Virus record (IMG/VR): IMGVR_UViG_3300009420_000107 | Span: 1 to 21,921 of that record | Source: a virus | Strand: one strand, 5' to 3' | Length of the DNA: 21,921 nucleotides | In this document: piece after piece, positions 9,503 through 16,448 of the stretch | How positions within the stretch are numbered: the stretch's first letter is position 1 | Layout: each line of letters starts with the position of its first letter | Position numbers and translations under genes: made by a program | Notes under the pieces: model-generated | Seen by the model: only the letters and a program-made list of their open reading frames with translations | Databases searched by the model: none | What the model was told of the DNA's origin: nothing

Positions 9503-9844
9503 TTAAACGGTCACATTAGGACGAACGGTTATTATACCTTCAATAACCCTGGTTACTACACTATCACTAGTTCTCGTAACCTCTACATCATAAACATATC
9601 TTGCTGGAGCATCCAAGGCACTAGATTGAGCAGAAGTCAAAGATAGTGTTATAATGCCTGTAGCAGGGTTTGCTACGGTCGTAGACATCGCTATCCTAGT
9701 CTTTGTACTCTCATACCCCTTTGCCATTTTAGCGTCAACGGTATGTCCTGTTAGGTCCCAAGCGGCACCATCATTTCCTGCAAGTGTTATATTTGAGGAA
9801 AATGTAGTTCCTTGGTCTATTCTTAGATTTGCTATTGCAGCCAT
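9503..9844 (-). CDS. Small beta-sandwich structural protein, 113 aa
   Basis: The product begins MAAIANLRIDQGTTFSSNIT and contains alternating strands (GAAWDLTGHTVDAKM, GIITLSLTSAQSSAL, RYVYDVEVTRTSDSVVTRV, IEGIITVRPNVTV). This is the layout of an Ig-like or BppU-N-type baseplate/fibre domain: an input 'D.G..F...I.L....G...DLTG.TV.A.M' strand set followed by 'G.I.L.LT...S..L..ARYVYDVEV' and a closing 'G.I.V.P.V' strand. No cysteine or catalytic residues stand out. It sits 4 bases after the DUF6447-like gene and is presumably read from the same late promoter. I call it a virion component with moderate confidence; the similarity to BppU-type domains is from memory of the pattern. Confidence 0.72.
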   Translation of the reverse strand: MAAIANLRIDQGTTFSSNITLAGNDGAAWDLTGHTVDAKMAKGYESTKTRIAMSTTVANPATGIITLSLTSAQSSALDAPARYVYDVEVTRTSDSVVTRVIEGIITVRPNVTV

Positions 9845-9848
9845 TTAT

Positions 9849-10085
9849 TTAATCTTTTTTCGGTTCTTCTGTTTGAGTTTCTTCTTCTTTTGGAGCAGTT
9901 GGATCAATACCTAGAAATTCACAAATCTTAGCATTGTAGTATCTAACTAACACATCAATTTTTTCAAGTTCAACTTCAACTCTCGCTTTATTCTGTACTA
10001 ACTCTTGTCTAGCGATAACATAATTTTTAGTTCTATCGTCAAACTTCTCTTCATCATAATCTTTACCATTTATCTTAATTGCCAT
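9849..10085 (-). CDS. Small DUF6447-like helical protein, 78 aa
   Basis: MAIKINGKDYDEEKFDDRTK opens the protein, followed by a helix (NYVIARQELVQNKARVEVEL, EKIDVLVRYYNAKI) and an acidic, disordered end rich in Glu, Thr and Pro. The pattern matches the short DUF6447 proteins I know from T4-like marine phages; their function is unknown. The start is fixed by AAGGAG six bases before the ATG, and a TATAAATA late promoter box lies 19 bases upstream of the start codon. It is the first gene after the modification island, so the box resets late transcription for the structural genes that follow. Confidence 0.75.
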   Translation of the reverse strand: MAIKINGKDYDEEKFDDRTKNYVIARQELVQNKARVEVELEKIDVLVRYYNAKICEFLGIDPTAPKEEETQTEEPKKD

Positions 10086-10104
10086 AATTATCTCCTTGTA
10101 TTAT

Positions 10105-10112
10105 TATTTATA
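10105..10112 (-). promoter_or_regulatory. T4-type late promoter box TATAAATA
   Basis: TATAAATA on the minus strand in the 39-base gap between the last island gene and the DUF6447-like gene, with 19 bases to the ATG at 10085. It marks the boundary between the enzyme island and the downstream structural genes. Confidence 0.75.
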
Positions 10113-10124
10113 AGCGTTCTTATA

Positions 10125-10535
10125 TCAGATTTTGCCATCATATCTAATTTCTTTTTCATAATAGTCTCTAATATCAGGTATCATTCCCATTTGTTCATCT
10201 TTAGGAAACGCTTTTATGATTGGGTCATAAATGTGTTCCTTTCCTTTATATACTTCAAAGTATGGGTCATTGCCAAATAACAAGTCCTTGTCGTTTAACA
10301 AATCGTAAAACTTATCACCATAATCTCTCTCTATCCACTTTGCATAACATATCGCCACACAATAACTCTTTGCTGGATAGATAAATCTTTCGACTTGTTC
10401 TACCCAATGTCTTTTCGCATTAAGAATAATATCATTATCTTCCCATATAAGATATATCTCCTTATCATTCAATGTATCTTTATGAGTAGGATTTAATCTA
10501 TGATATACTTCTTGTTTGAGTTTCCATTCTCTCAT
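10125..10535 (-). CDS. Hypothetical protein, 136 aa
   Basis: I do not recognise this protein. It is charged and aromatic-rich, with EIYLIWEDNDIILNAKRHWV near residues 27-46 and YCVAICYAKWIERDYGDKFY near 57-77, suggesting a small soluble alpha/beta or helical fold. It has no signal peptide and no membrane segment. Its start codon lies 38 bases inside the preceding glycosyltransferase-like gene, in another frame, and it is the last gene of the island, followed by a late promoter for structural genes. The composition (many Trp, Tyr, Lys, Asp) differs from the Thr/Ser-rich fibre proteins, so it is more likely an accessory cytoplasmic protein of the island than a virion part. Confidence 0.7.
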   Translation of the reverse strand: MREWKLKQEVYHRLNPTHKDTLNDKEIYLIWEDNDIILNAKRHWVEQVERFIYPAKSYCVAICYAKWIERDYGDKFYDLLNDKDLLFGNDPYFEVYKGKEHIYDPIIKAFPKDEQMGMIPDIRDYYEKEIRYDGKI

Positions 10536-11292
10536 AACTTATATACTCCACATTCTTACATTCATTCCATTCCGGAATATTAACATTTAACATATTCTGT
10601 CTATTTACTTTATAAAACTTTACCGAATGATACGACTTGAAGAGTTGACGCCATTGTAATATCCAATTTTGTAAGTAATATTGACTAGGGTGTTTATCAG
10701 ACTTGTAATAAGGTTGTCCAGCATATATGTTATTAAATTTATTTGACATACTATATATGTCGTGTCCTATTAGGTAAACTTCTTTCAATTCTGCTACTTC
10801 TTTACAAGCAACAAAACCACTTGCAGGACCTGTTGCCCAAGTTAACTCGTCACCACCGTCAACTAAATCTGTAAAACTTTTTACTTTATCACCTGTCAAC
10901 CAACTAATGTTGACCATATTCTTTCCTGTTTCTTTATCATTGTATCCGTGCAAAACAAAACTATTAGAACCTACTCTTTGATTTTCTACAAGTAAACCTG
11001 AATTCCTAATTGCTCTTATATGTCTATACCCAGGAAAGAAACCATTTACCATATTCTCGTAATGTTCGTGTGGTACAGGATTCCAATCTCTAAAATAACA
11101 TTTAGCCGTATAACTATAACCTGAATGATAAATGCTGTGCATAACAGGATGGTCCATTGCAACTAAAATGTCAGGTGCAAAATCTTTGTACAGATTATTA
11201 CAACCTAAGATAACACCTCGTCCTTGAATAGTAGAAAATTTAAAACCTTTTCTACTTTGACCATTGCCTATAAGAAACGCTCTATTTGCCAT
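10498..11292 (-). CDS. Rossmann-type, DUF115/MptE-like putative glycosyltransferase
   Basis: The 264-residue protein starts MANRAFLIGNGQSRKGFKF, a glycine-rich loop after the first strand, followed by GRGVILGCNNLYKDFAPDIL and VAMDHPVM. Later it has ATGPASGFVACKEVAELKEV followed by YLIGHDIY. These signatures resemble the MptE/DUF115 and sialyltransferase-like group in which 'IGNGPS', 'GCN', 'D' and 'TGP.A...A' line a nucleotide-sugar or pterin diphosphate site. A sugar-transfer role, for instance on a fibre residue or a cell-surface glycan, is an inference. The gene starts 11 bases inside the upstream radical SAM gene, and a predicted hairpin lies just before its ATG; no clear ribosome-binding site is seen. 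It could instead be a non-catalytic Rossmann protein. Confidence 0.68.
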   Translation of the reverse strand: MANRAFLIGNGQSRKGFKFSTIQGRGVILGCNNLYKDFAPDILVAMDHPVMHSIYHSGYSYTAKCYFRDWNPVPHEHYENMVNGFFPGYRHIRAIRNSGLLVENQRVGSNSFVLHGYNDKETGKNMVNISWLTGDKVKSFTDLVDGGDELTWATGPASGFVACKEVAELKEVYLIGHDIYSMSNKFNNIYAGQPYYKSDKHPSQYYLQNWILQWRQLFKSYHSVKFYKVNRQNMLNVNIPEWNECKNVEYISYERMETQTRSIS

Positions 11293-12253
11293 ATCTAAAA
11301 CTATAAGTATCTAACAGATACCTATATCCATTGCAACCATCTTTTAGAGTTTTAACATATCTATAGTGTTCAGTTAAACATCTACCTAAATATTCACACT
11401 TACGACATATATCAGAAATATTTTGTTCTTTCTCTTTTTGACACCATACTTCGTAATCAGCAAAACTATCAAGTTCTAAAAAATACTCATTATCATCTTT
11501 ATCAAAATCTAATACAGCAAATTTACCATTAGGTGTAATATATAAGTGGTCATCACTATATGCGTTGTATTGATGATTAAGAGAATCTTTTATGTTCTCT
11601 TCATTAATAAATGCAAATTTATTTTGCTGATATCCTTCTCTTGTTTTTACACTTTTAAATTCTTCTATCATCTTTATTATAAAGTCTTCAAAGTCAGCGT
11701 GTGTCGCACCTAATTGATTTGCTTGATTTGTACTATAAGGTTTAATTTCAAATCCTTTAAAGTTTTTATTATCTACACCTAATTTAATCATCTTTGACCA
11801 AATACTTTGTGTTGATATTTTCATAACTTCTGGTGTTGCCAACATTAAAACAGAAAACTCAACAGGCAAAGTTCTCATATTATCATAAACTTGTTCGTGT
11901 TTCTCTCTGGTCTCCATATCATAACTAACACTTATAAAATAATCAGGATTCATAAACTCACTTCTTACCATAGATAAGTTTGTGTTTATATTAATCTTGT
12001 CTTTGTAATATATCTTAATTGCGTTAGTAATCTTTTCTAGGTTGTCTTCTTTTAATACACCTATCTCACCACCATATAAATCAATGTGTTCTATGTCTCT
12101 ATGAGTTTGTACTTCATTTAATAGTTCACTTAATTTAAAGTGGTCAATACATTTATTATCACCTAATTGGTCAGGCGTAAGATAACACCAATTACATCTA
12201 AAATTACAAAAATAAGATGGATTGATTGATAGATTAATTTTCCGCTTCGTCAT
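11282..12253 (-). CDS. Radical SAM protein with degenerate SPASM/twitch C-terminus
   Basis: In the 323-residue protein, C16-X3-C20-X2-C23 (CNFRCNWC) is the site for the radical SAM [4Fe-4S] cluster, and LYGGEIG near 59-65 is the SAM-binding GGE motif. The C-terminal part has C283-X2-C286-X5-C292, then His296 where SPASM proteins have the next Cys, and C307. The strand before it (YITPNGKFAVLDFD) aligns with the usual 'PDG.v..C' segment but lacks that Cys. So at most one auxiliary cluster is likely (twitch-like), unlike the other three radical SAM proteins here. The start has GAGGA eight bases before the ATG and lies 20 bases inside the upstream gene. The likely role is radical modification of a peptide or small molecule; substrate unknown. 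Confidence 0.85.
   Translation of the reverse strand: MTKRKINLSINPSYFCNFRCNWCYLTPDQLGDNKCIDHFKLSELLNEVQTHRDIEHIDLYGGEIGVLKEDNLEKITNAIKIYYKDKININTNLSMVRSEFMNPDYFISVSYDMETREKHEQVYDNMRTLPVEFSVLMLATPEVMKISTQSIWSKMIKLGVDNKNFKGFEIKPYSTNQANQLGATHADFEDFIIKMIEEFKSVKTREGYQQNKFAFINEENIKDSLNHQYNAYSDDHLYITPNGKFAVLDFDKDDNEYFLELDSFADYEVWCQKEKEQNISDICRKCEYLGRCLTEHYRYVKTLKDGCNGYRYLLDTYSFRYGK
11302..11326 (-). other. Predicted RNA hairpin just upstream of a start codon
   Basis: On the minus-strand RNA, UAUAGGUAUCU, loop GUU, AGAUACUUAUA can form an 11-bp stem (one G-U pair) ending 9 bases before the ATG at 11292. It lies within the end of the radical SAM gene. It may modulate translation of the glycosyltransferase-like gene or be a chance outcome of AT-rich coding sequence. 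Confidence 0.4.
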
Positions 12254-12794
12254 AATTCAATTCCTCAATAGACTTTAATAACATTCTTTTACTTCTACTA
12301 AACAAAATATTTCTTAAAATTGTTTCTTTTTCAAATAGTCCTATCCATAGATAATGATAGTCAATATGATTTCTCATAAACAATCTATTCAGTTCAGCAT
12401 ACTCTTGTTCTTTATCTAAAGTGTAATCTACTCGTTCTAATAGTTCACCCTTTACATTTGCTTGTTGTTCTTTTATTTTATATGATATACCAGATATATG
12501 TTTTGTTTTATTAATGATATCTGTTATTCTATCTAATTTGTTTTTACCACCTAACGCCAACATTATATAAAATGGCATATGGTGTTTCTTTGTAAAATGT
12601 CCTTCGCAACTTGATATTGGAAGAAAACCTTTTCTAATAAATTCATGGCAATGAGGTAATACACCTTTCTCAACTTCAATGTCAAAGTCTTTGTCAAATG
12701 GACTTACTGATAGAGCTAGATACCCATTTGAATAATCTAAATCTTGTTCTTGTGAGGCGTGTATTCTGCCGTTTTCAAATTTTTTATTTTTCAT
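12234..12794 (-). CDS. Hypothetical protein with SSCEGH motif, 186 aa
   Basis: I cannot assign a family. The central part has PHCHEFIRKGFLPISSCEGH followed by FTKKHHMPFYIMLALG (about residues 47-82). The 'G..pisSCeGH' segment, with nearby Cys and His residues, is reminiscent of small proteins where a Cys-Gly-His loop sits beside a beta-strand, and could bind a metal or a nucleotide. The C-terminal half is helical and Lys/Glu/Arg-rich. It overlaps the upstream 2OG oxygenase gene by 4 bases (ATGA) and the downstream radical SAM gene by 20 bases, so it is translated together with both and may assist one of them, which is inference. No signal peptide or membrane segment. Confidence 0.72.
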   Translation of the reverse strand: MKNKKFENGRIHASQEQDLDYSNGYLALSVSPFDKDFDIEVEKGVLPHCHEFIRKGFLPISSCEGHFTKKHHMPFYIMLALGGKNKLDRITDIINKTKHISGISYKIKEQQANVKGELLERVDYTLDKEQEYAELNRLFMRNHIDYHYLWIGLFEKETILRNILFSRSKRMLLKSIEELNYDEAEN

Positions 12795-13336
12795 ATATTA
12801 TAATTAAAACATCCTACAATTCGTTCATTGTTAATTAATTTAAATTTACCAACTTTGTGTTCCCATACTTTACTATGATTTAAAAATATTAAATCGTTCT
12901 TACCTGGATATAACCAACAAGACAATGACTTTGTTTGTTTATGTCTTACTGATAAAGAACCACCTTGTTCTTCATTACAGGCATTTGTAAAGTACATTAG
13001 TATAGCAATGTTAGCTCCTTCTTTCAAGTCATTGTGCCATAGTGTACTTTCATAGTCTACACCATTGACAATGTTTGGTCGTCCGTGTAATTCGTATTTA
13101 CTAGACACCTTACTAATATATTTATCACCCAAATATTTGTGGGTTGTGGCGAGTGCGTGTGCTACCTTTTCAGTATGTACAGCAATCGTATACTCTTTAT
13201 CTGTTTCTACAAAAGGTATTTGTATACCTTCAAAGAATTTAAATGGTGCAAGGTCTTTATGTGGCCACACTCCATTTATTACCAGATTTGATAAATCGTG
13301 TTCACCCCTCACTTGTCCATCTCCATTTAATTGCAA
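12791..13336 (-). CDS. 2-oxoglutarate/Fe(II)-type oxygenase, second of pair
   Basis: A 181-residue reading frame shows the double-stranded beta-helix signature: H101-x-D103 in LWHNDLKEG, the strand ANIAILMYFTNAC, GGSLSV, then PGKNDLIFLNHSKVWEHKVG with distal His160, and Arg172 in NERIVGCF for the 2-oxoglutarate carboxylate. Members hydroxylate proteins, peptides or small molecules; many T4-like marine phages carry them near structural genes. The start is uncertain: the longest frame begins with TTG at 13336, 35 bases inside the upstream oxygenase gene, with no ideal ribosome-binding site; in-frame GTG codons occur at residues 9 and 23. The catalytic core does not depend on this choice. It is distinct in sequence from the oxygenase upstream, not a simple duplication. 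Confidence 0.83.
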   Translation of the reverse strand: MQLNGDGQVRGEHDLSNLVINGVWPHKDLAPFKFFEGIQIPFVETDKEYTIAVHTEKVAHALATTHKYLGDKYISKVSSKYELHGRPNIVNGVDYESTLWHNDLKEGANIAILMYFTNACNEEQGGSLSVRHKQTKSLSCWLYPGKNDLIFLNHSKVWEHKVGKFKLINNERIVGCFNYNI

Positions 13337-13754
13337 GTCTTGTCTTTTCTCCCCAATAAGGCATTGCCCTATGTACTAAATGAGAGTCCATAATAAACAT
13401 TGCGTTTTGTCTAAAGTCATATGTCTTATCTTCAACTTGTATTTGTCCACCTTTATTTAAATCACCTTGTAGATATAATATAATAGTCTTCTCTCCTTTT
13501 ACATCGCTGTCTGTATGAAAACCTATAATATTCTTTTCTTCGTTTTTACTATTTACAGAAATAACATATCTAACAATACAATGTTTTATGTCAGGTACAT
13601 TTAATTTACAAATACTATCTACCCAATCCCAGTCGTCTGGTAATTTCTTGTGAACATTCTTCTCATAGACAGGATATTCTTTACCTAGATTACCTAGTTC
13701 AGCAATCATATGATTGAGTTCTAAACTTGTCATTACATTATTCTTAACTAACAT
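13302..13754 (-). CDS. 2-oxoglutarate/Fe(II)-type oxygenase, first of pair
   Basis: About 150 residues. The C-terminal half shows GFHTDSDVKGEKTIILYLQG, with the metal-binding H-x-D at residues 80 and 82. The segment QNAMFIMDSHLVHRAMPYWG supplies the distal His at 128, and the following KTRLAIKWRW supplies the Arg (139) that would bind 2-oxoglutarate. This is the prolyl-4-hydroxylase-like fold in its minimal form. I chose the ATG at 13754 because GAGAG lies five to seven bases before it; an ATG four codons upstream (13766) lacks a ribosome-binding site. It overlaps the radical SAM gene upstream by 11 bases and the second oxygenase downstream by 35 bases. The likely substrate is a peptide or protein side chain, by analogy; not shown. 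Confidence 0.85.
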   Translation of the reverse strand: MLVKNNVMTSLELNHMIAELGNLGKEYPVYEKNVHKKLPDDWDWVDSICKLNVPDIKHCIVRYVISVNSKNEEKNIIGFHTDSDVKGEKTIILYLQGDLNKGGQIQVEDKTYDFRQNAMFIMDSHLVHRAMPYWGEKTRLAIKWRWTSEG

Positions 13755-14838
13755 ATTCTCTCTCATAAGGTGTCATTTCTATATGTGATTTATTATTTGC
13801 AACCAAAATATCTTTTCCAATTCTTTTCATCTTCTCACAATGTTTCTCTACAACTCCTGCCTCTTTATAATCTTTCACGGTCTTTCTACAACCATTACAT
13901 ATGTTAAACATAGGACAACTATAGCAACTTTTCTTCATTGTAGATAAATTTAAGTCATCTTGTAAAGGTGTAAAAAACTTACCTTTCATTTCTTCTTCAA
14001 AGTCTATCGCTTTGTCTTTATCATCACCAAATGCACCACAACTATAGTAGTCACCATCTGGTTGTAAACATCTTATACCTTCATCACATTTTCTACTTAA
14101 CGGACAACTTGTAGCAGTATCATTTATTGCTAACATCATCTGTCTAGTATTAAACTCCCAAGGTGCTAGACCTGCCTTATAAATCTCTACATACTTCTCA
14201 TATATATCTGATAACAAAAACGGCTCTTTTTGTTCGCCACTTGCCATTGCATAATTCAATTTACATTCTACACCTGTCTTCTCTTCTCTCCAGAAGTTAT
14301 GTAATGTGCCTTCAGGTATTTTCTGTTCGGACATCTTCTTTGCAAGTTCAACATTCTTTATTGCGTTGTGTTCATTCTCTCTTGTAATAACGGATATAAA
14401 GTCTGGTCTATAACCACAATGTTCTAACATTGCGTCTGAACACTTATAAAAGTCCTCTTCTGTAAATTCAGAATAGTCACCTTTTAATCTACCACCACCA
14501 TATTGAAAAGAAGTTGTGATACCAACTCTTTCGTTATTAAATAAGTCAACCCACTTACTAGGTTTCTTATAGAACGGCCATAAGTTTGTCGTTAATGCAA
14601 GTGAAGTAGTATATTCTCTTTCGTCTAACCAATCAATAATCTTCCAATAGTAATTAGGTTCCATCATTAATGGGTCACCACCATTTACTATGATTGTTTT
14701 TGTTTCTGGGAATCTTTCTAAAAAACGAAATATCTGGTCATGTTTTAACCAGTTCTTTTTCTCATCTGTAAGCTGCGTACTAGAACAAAATGAGCATTTG
14801 AAATTACAAAGTTCAGTAGGTTTAATTATTAAATCCAT
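13744..14838 (-). CDS. Radical SAM/SPASM protein, 364 aa
   Basis: C11-X3-C15-X2-C18 (CNFKCSFC) marks the SAM cluster, and IIVNGGDPL near 49-57 the GGD/E motif. The C-terminal domain is cysteine-rich: C245, C251, C257, C267 (CLQPDGDYYSC), then C305-X2-C308-X5-C314-X2-C317 and C334. This is a SPASM layout with enough cysteines for two auxiliary [4Fe-4S] clusters, as in anaerobic sulfatase-maturing enzymes and RiPP maturases. The last-but-one spacing (X2 rather than X3) is slightly unusual. The start ATG follows AGGA and lies 10 bases inside the upstream gene. Peptide or protein modification is the usual job of the family; the substrate here is unknown, and an activase-like role cannot be excluded. 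Confidence 0.88.
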   Translation of the reverse strand: MDLIIKPTELCNFKCSFCSSTQLTDEKKNWLKHDQIFRFLERFPETKTIIVNGGDPLMMEPNYYWKIIDWLDEREYTTSLALTTNLWPFYKKPSKWVDLFNNERVGITTSFQYGGGRLKGDYSEFTEEDFYKCSDAMLEHCGYRPDFISVITRENEHNAIKNVELAKKMSEQKIPEGTLHNFWREEKTGVECKLNYAMASGEQKEPFLLSDIYEKYVEIYKAGLAPWEFNTRQMMLAINDTATSCPLSRKCDEGIRCLQPDGDYYSCGAFGDDKDKAIDFEEEMKGKFFTPLQDDLNLSTMKKSCYSCPMFNICNGCRKTVKDYKEAGVVEKHCEKMKRIGKDILVANNKSHIEMTPYEREYVS

Positions 14839-15461
14839 TTTCCTATCCAGTTCAATCCTGTAGTAGATTCTTTATTTCTAATCCAGTAATCTTTTAGTTT
14901 ACCTTCTTTAACTTTGTCAAAACCAAACTGCCACATTATTTCTCTATGATATGGTTCTTTCTGTGCTCTCATTTGATTCATTGTCAGGTGTAACCAATCA
15001 AAGTAAGTACCAGACGGACATAATATATCTCTACCTTTAAATATGTTTATCGTATCACACCACATTTGTCTAATTAGTTTTCTGTTTTCTGTTGGAGGTC
15101 TGTTCTTCATGTATCCTGCATATTTTAAAGAACCGACTATAACATACTCATTATAGATATGAAACATACCTACGCCCTTAATATAAGTGCTAGGCGTACC
15201 ATTTTGAACCCATTGTCTCTCGCCTTTTGTTTTTTGTGCAATCTCGTATAGTTCAGGATCCTCTTCTTTCTTGCCTAACCATAAAAACATATGTGCTCGT
15301 CTACCATCTATTCTAGGAAGATATGGTTTCTCAACAGGAAAGTAATCTAGTTGTACTTCGATATGTTTAGGAAAATTATAGCCTAATTTAGTTTGCGATA
15401 TAGTTTCGCTGTACTCGTACATCTTCGATATATCGGTGCGTAAGCTTGTAAACACATTCAT
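14829..15461 (-). CDS. Hypothetical protein, 210 aa
   Basis: I do not recognise this protein. It has a mixed alpha/beta look with many aromatic residues: HIEVQLDYFPVEKPYLPRID, RRAHMFLWLGKKEE, GVGMFHIYNEYVIVGSLKYA and CPSGTYFDWLHLTMNQMRAQ. No cofactor motif, signal peptide or membrane segment is seen. The start is set by a strong AAGGAGG six bases before the ATG at 15461; a longer frame from 15488 lacks such a site. With this start it still overlaps the upstream radical SAM gene by 74 bases in another frame, and overlaps the next radical SAM gene by 10 bases. Being wedged between two radical SAM genes, it may be a partner or substrate-recognition protein, which is only inference. Confidence 0.75.
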   Translation of the reverse strand: MNVFTSLRTDISKMYEYSETISQTKLGYNFPKHIEVQLDYFPVEKPYLPRIDGRRAHMFLWLGKKEEDPELYEIAQKTKGERQWVQNGTPSTYIKGVGMFHIYNEYVIVGSLKYAGYMKNRPPTENRKLIRQMWCDTINIFKGRDILCPSGTYFDWLHLTMNQMRAQKEPYHREIMWQFGFDKVKEGKLKDYWIRNKESTTGLNWIGKWI

Positions 15462-16440
15462 CCAACTCCTCCTTGTATCTATAATCATGGTTCATAAAAC
15501 AGCCAAGTGTACATCTATCTAAAAATTCACAACTACTACAATTATACTTCTCTAGGAAAGAGTTTTCTATTATACTATTGTCTCTTGGTTTAATGGGCGA
15601 CTTGTATTGACTTATATCTTGTTCTTCTTGTACAAGGTTACCACATTGACATAATGTACCATCTGCTAATACAAGTTTTGAAACTCTACAACTTGCATAA
15701 TTCTTTTTGTTAAATATCCAATCTCTAACAGGATGAACATTAGGATATTTGTCAACACAATGTTTAAAAAACTTTAATAATAGTTCATCGCCAGGCATAT
15801 TAAACTTTGCGTGTTCATCTGGCATATAATAATCAAAGTAAATATACTTACCTTGTTTATACAGATAGTCAAAGTATTCATCACCTTCATTTAAATAAAA
15901 GTTAATATTAGGCTTTGTAAGTAAACAAGAAAAACAGGTTACTTCATCACCCCAAAATTCTACATTAGATTTAAATATCTCAAAGTCTTTTTTATTAAAT
16001 CTACCTCGTGGGTCATAACTTGTTGTAAGTCTACTAGGTATATCTTCTTCTCTGGACCAAGTGAGTAAGTCCATAATAAGTTCATTACCTTCATCTGAGG
16101 TAACCAAGTTAGACACCCAATTGATTGAAAATTCTTTATTGTGTTTTTGACATATCTTTTTTATGCCTTTTACTAGAAGTTTATATCCGTCATTTAAATC
16201 TTTGTTATAGATTGCAGGTGCAAAGACTTCGCCACCCATAATATTAAAGGTGACCTTCATATACATTTCTTTTGAGATAAATTTTTCTATAGAAGGAAGT
16301 TTGTCAACCACATTATCAACACCGATTTTATTGTCGTGGTTCTGCCAACAGAAATTACAACGCAAATTACAAAATTCAAATAAATGAATAGTGTACTCTT
16401 GCTCTGGGTCTCTTTTGGGGTCTATTAAAAACTCTCGCAT
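15388..16440 (-). CDS. Radical SAM/SPASM protein, 350 aa
   Basis: C24-X3-C28-X2-C31 (CNLRCNFCW) binds the radical SAM cluster; NIMGGEVF near 66-73 is the GGE motif. The C-terminal SPASM region has C251, then LADGTLCQCGN (C264, C266), then an exact C301-X2-C304-X5-C310-X3-C314 and C329. Additional cysteines at 169 and 172 (CFSC) lie in the barrel. The set is sufficient for two auxiliary clusters. The gene has AGGAG seven bases before its ATG and follows the 371-residue gene by 8 bases. Its last 74 bases are also read in another frame as the start of the 210-residue protein. The architecture is that of peptide/protein-modifying maturases; substrate unknown. A role on the Cys-His protein upstream is possible but the first radical SAM gene is closer. 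Confidence 0.88.
   Translation of the reverse strand: MREFLIDPKRDPEQEYTIHLFEFCNLRCNFCWQNHDNKIGVDNVVDKLPSIEKFISKEMYMKVTFNIMGGEVFAPAIYNKDLNDGYKLLVKGIKKICQKHNKEFSINWVSNLVTSDEGNELIMDLLTWSREEDIPSRLTTSYDPRGRFNKKDFEIFKSNVEFWGDEVTCFSCLLTKPNINFYLNEGDEYFDYLYKQGKYIYFDYYMPDEHAKFNMPGDELLLKFFKHCVDKYPNVHPVRDWIFNKKNYASCRVSKLVLADGTLCQCGNLVQEEQDISQYKSPIKPRDNSIIENSFLEKYNCSSCEFLDRCTLGCFMNHDYRYKEELDECVYKLTHRYIEDVRVQRNYIAN
15466..15474 (-). promoter_or_regulatory. Strong ribosome-binding site AAGGAGGAG inside a coding region
   Basis: The minus strand reads AAGGAGGAG, near-perfectly complementary to the 16S rRNA tail, placed just before the ATG at 15461. It lies within the radical SAM gene and decides the start of the 210-residue protein. 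Confidence 0.75.
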
Positions 16441-16448
16441 TTAAACTC

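Noticed and set aside
15462-15488. A longer N-terminus for the 210-residue protein, starting at 15488
   Set aside because: The strong AAGGAGGAG site lies downstream of that ATG and fits the ATG at 15461 instead.
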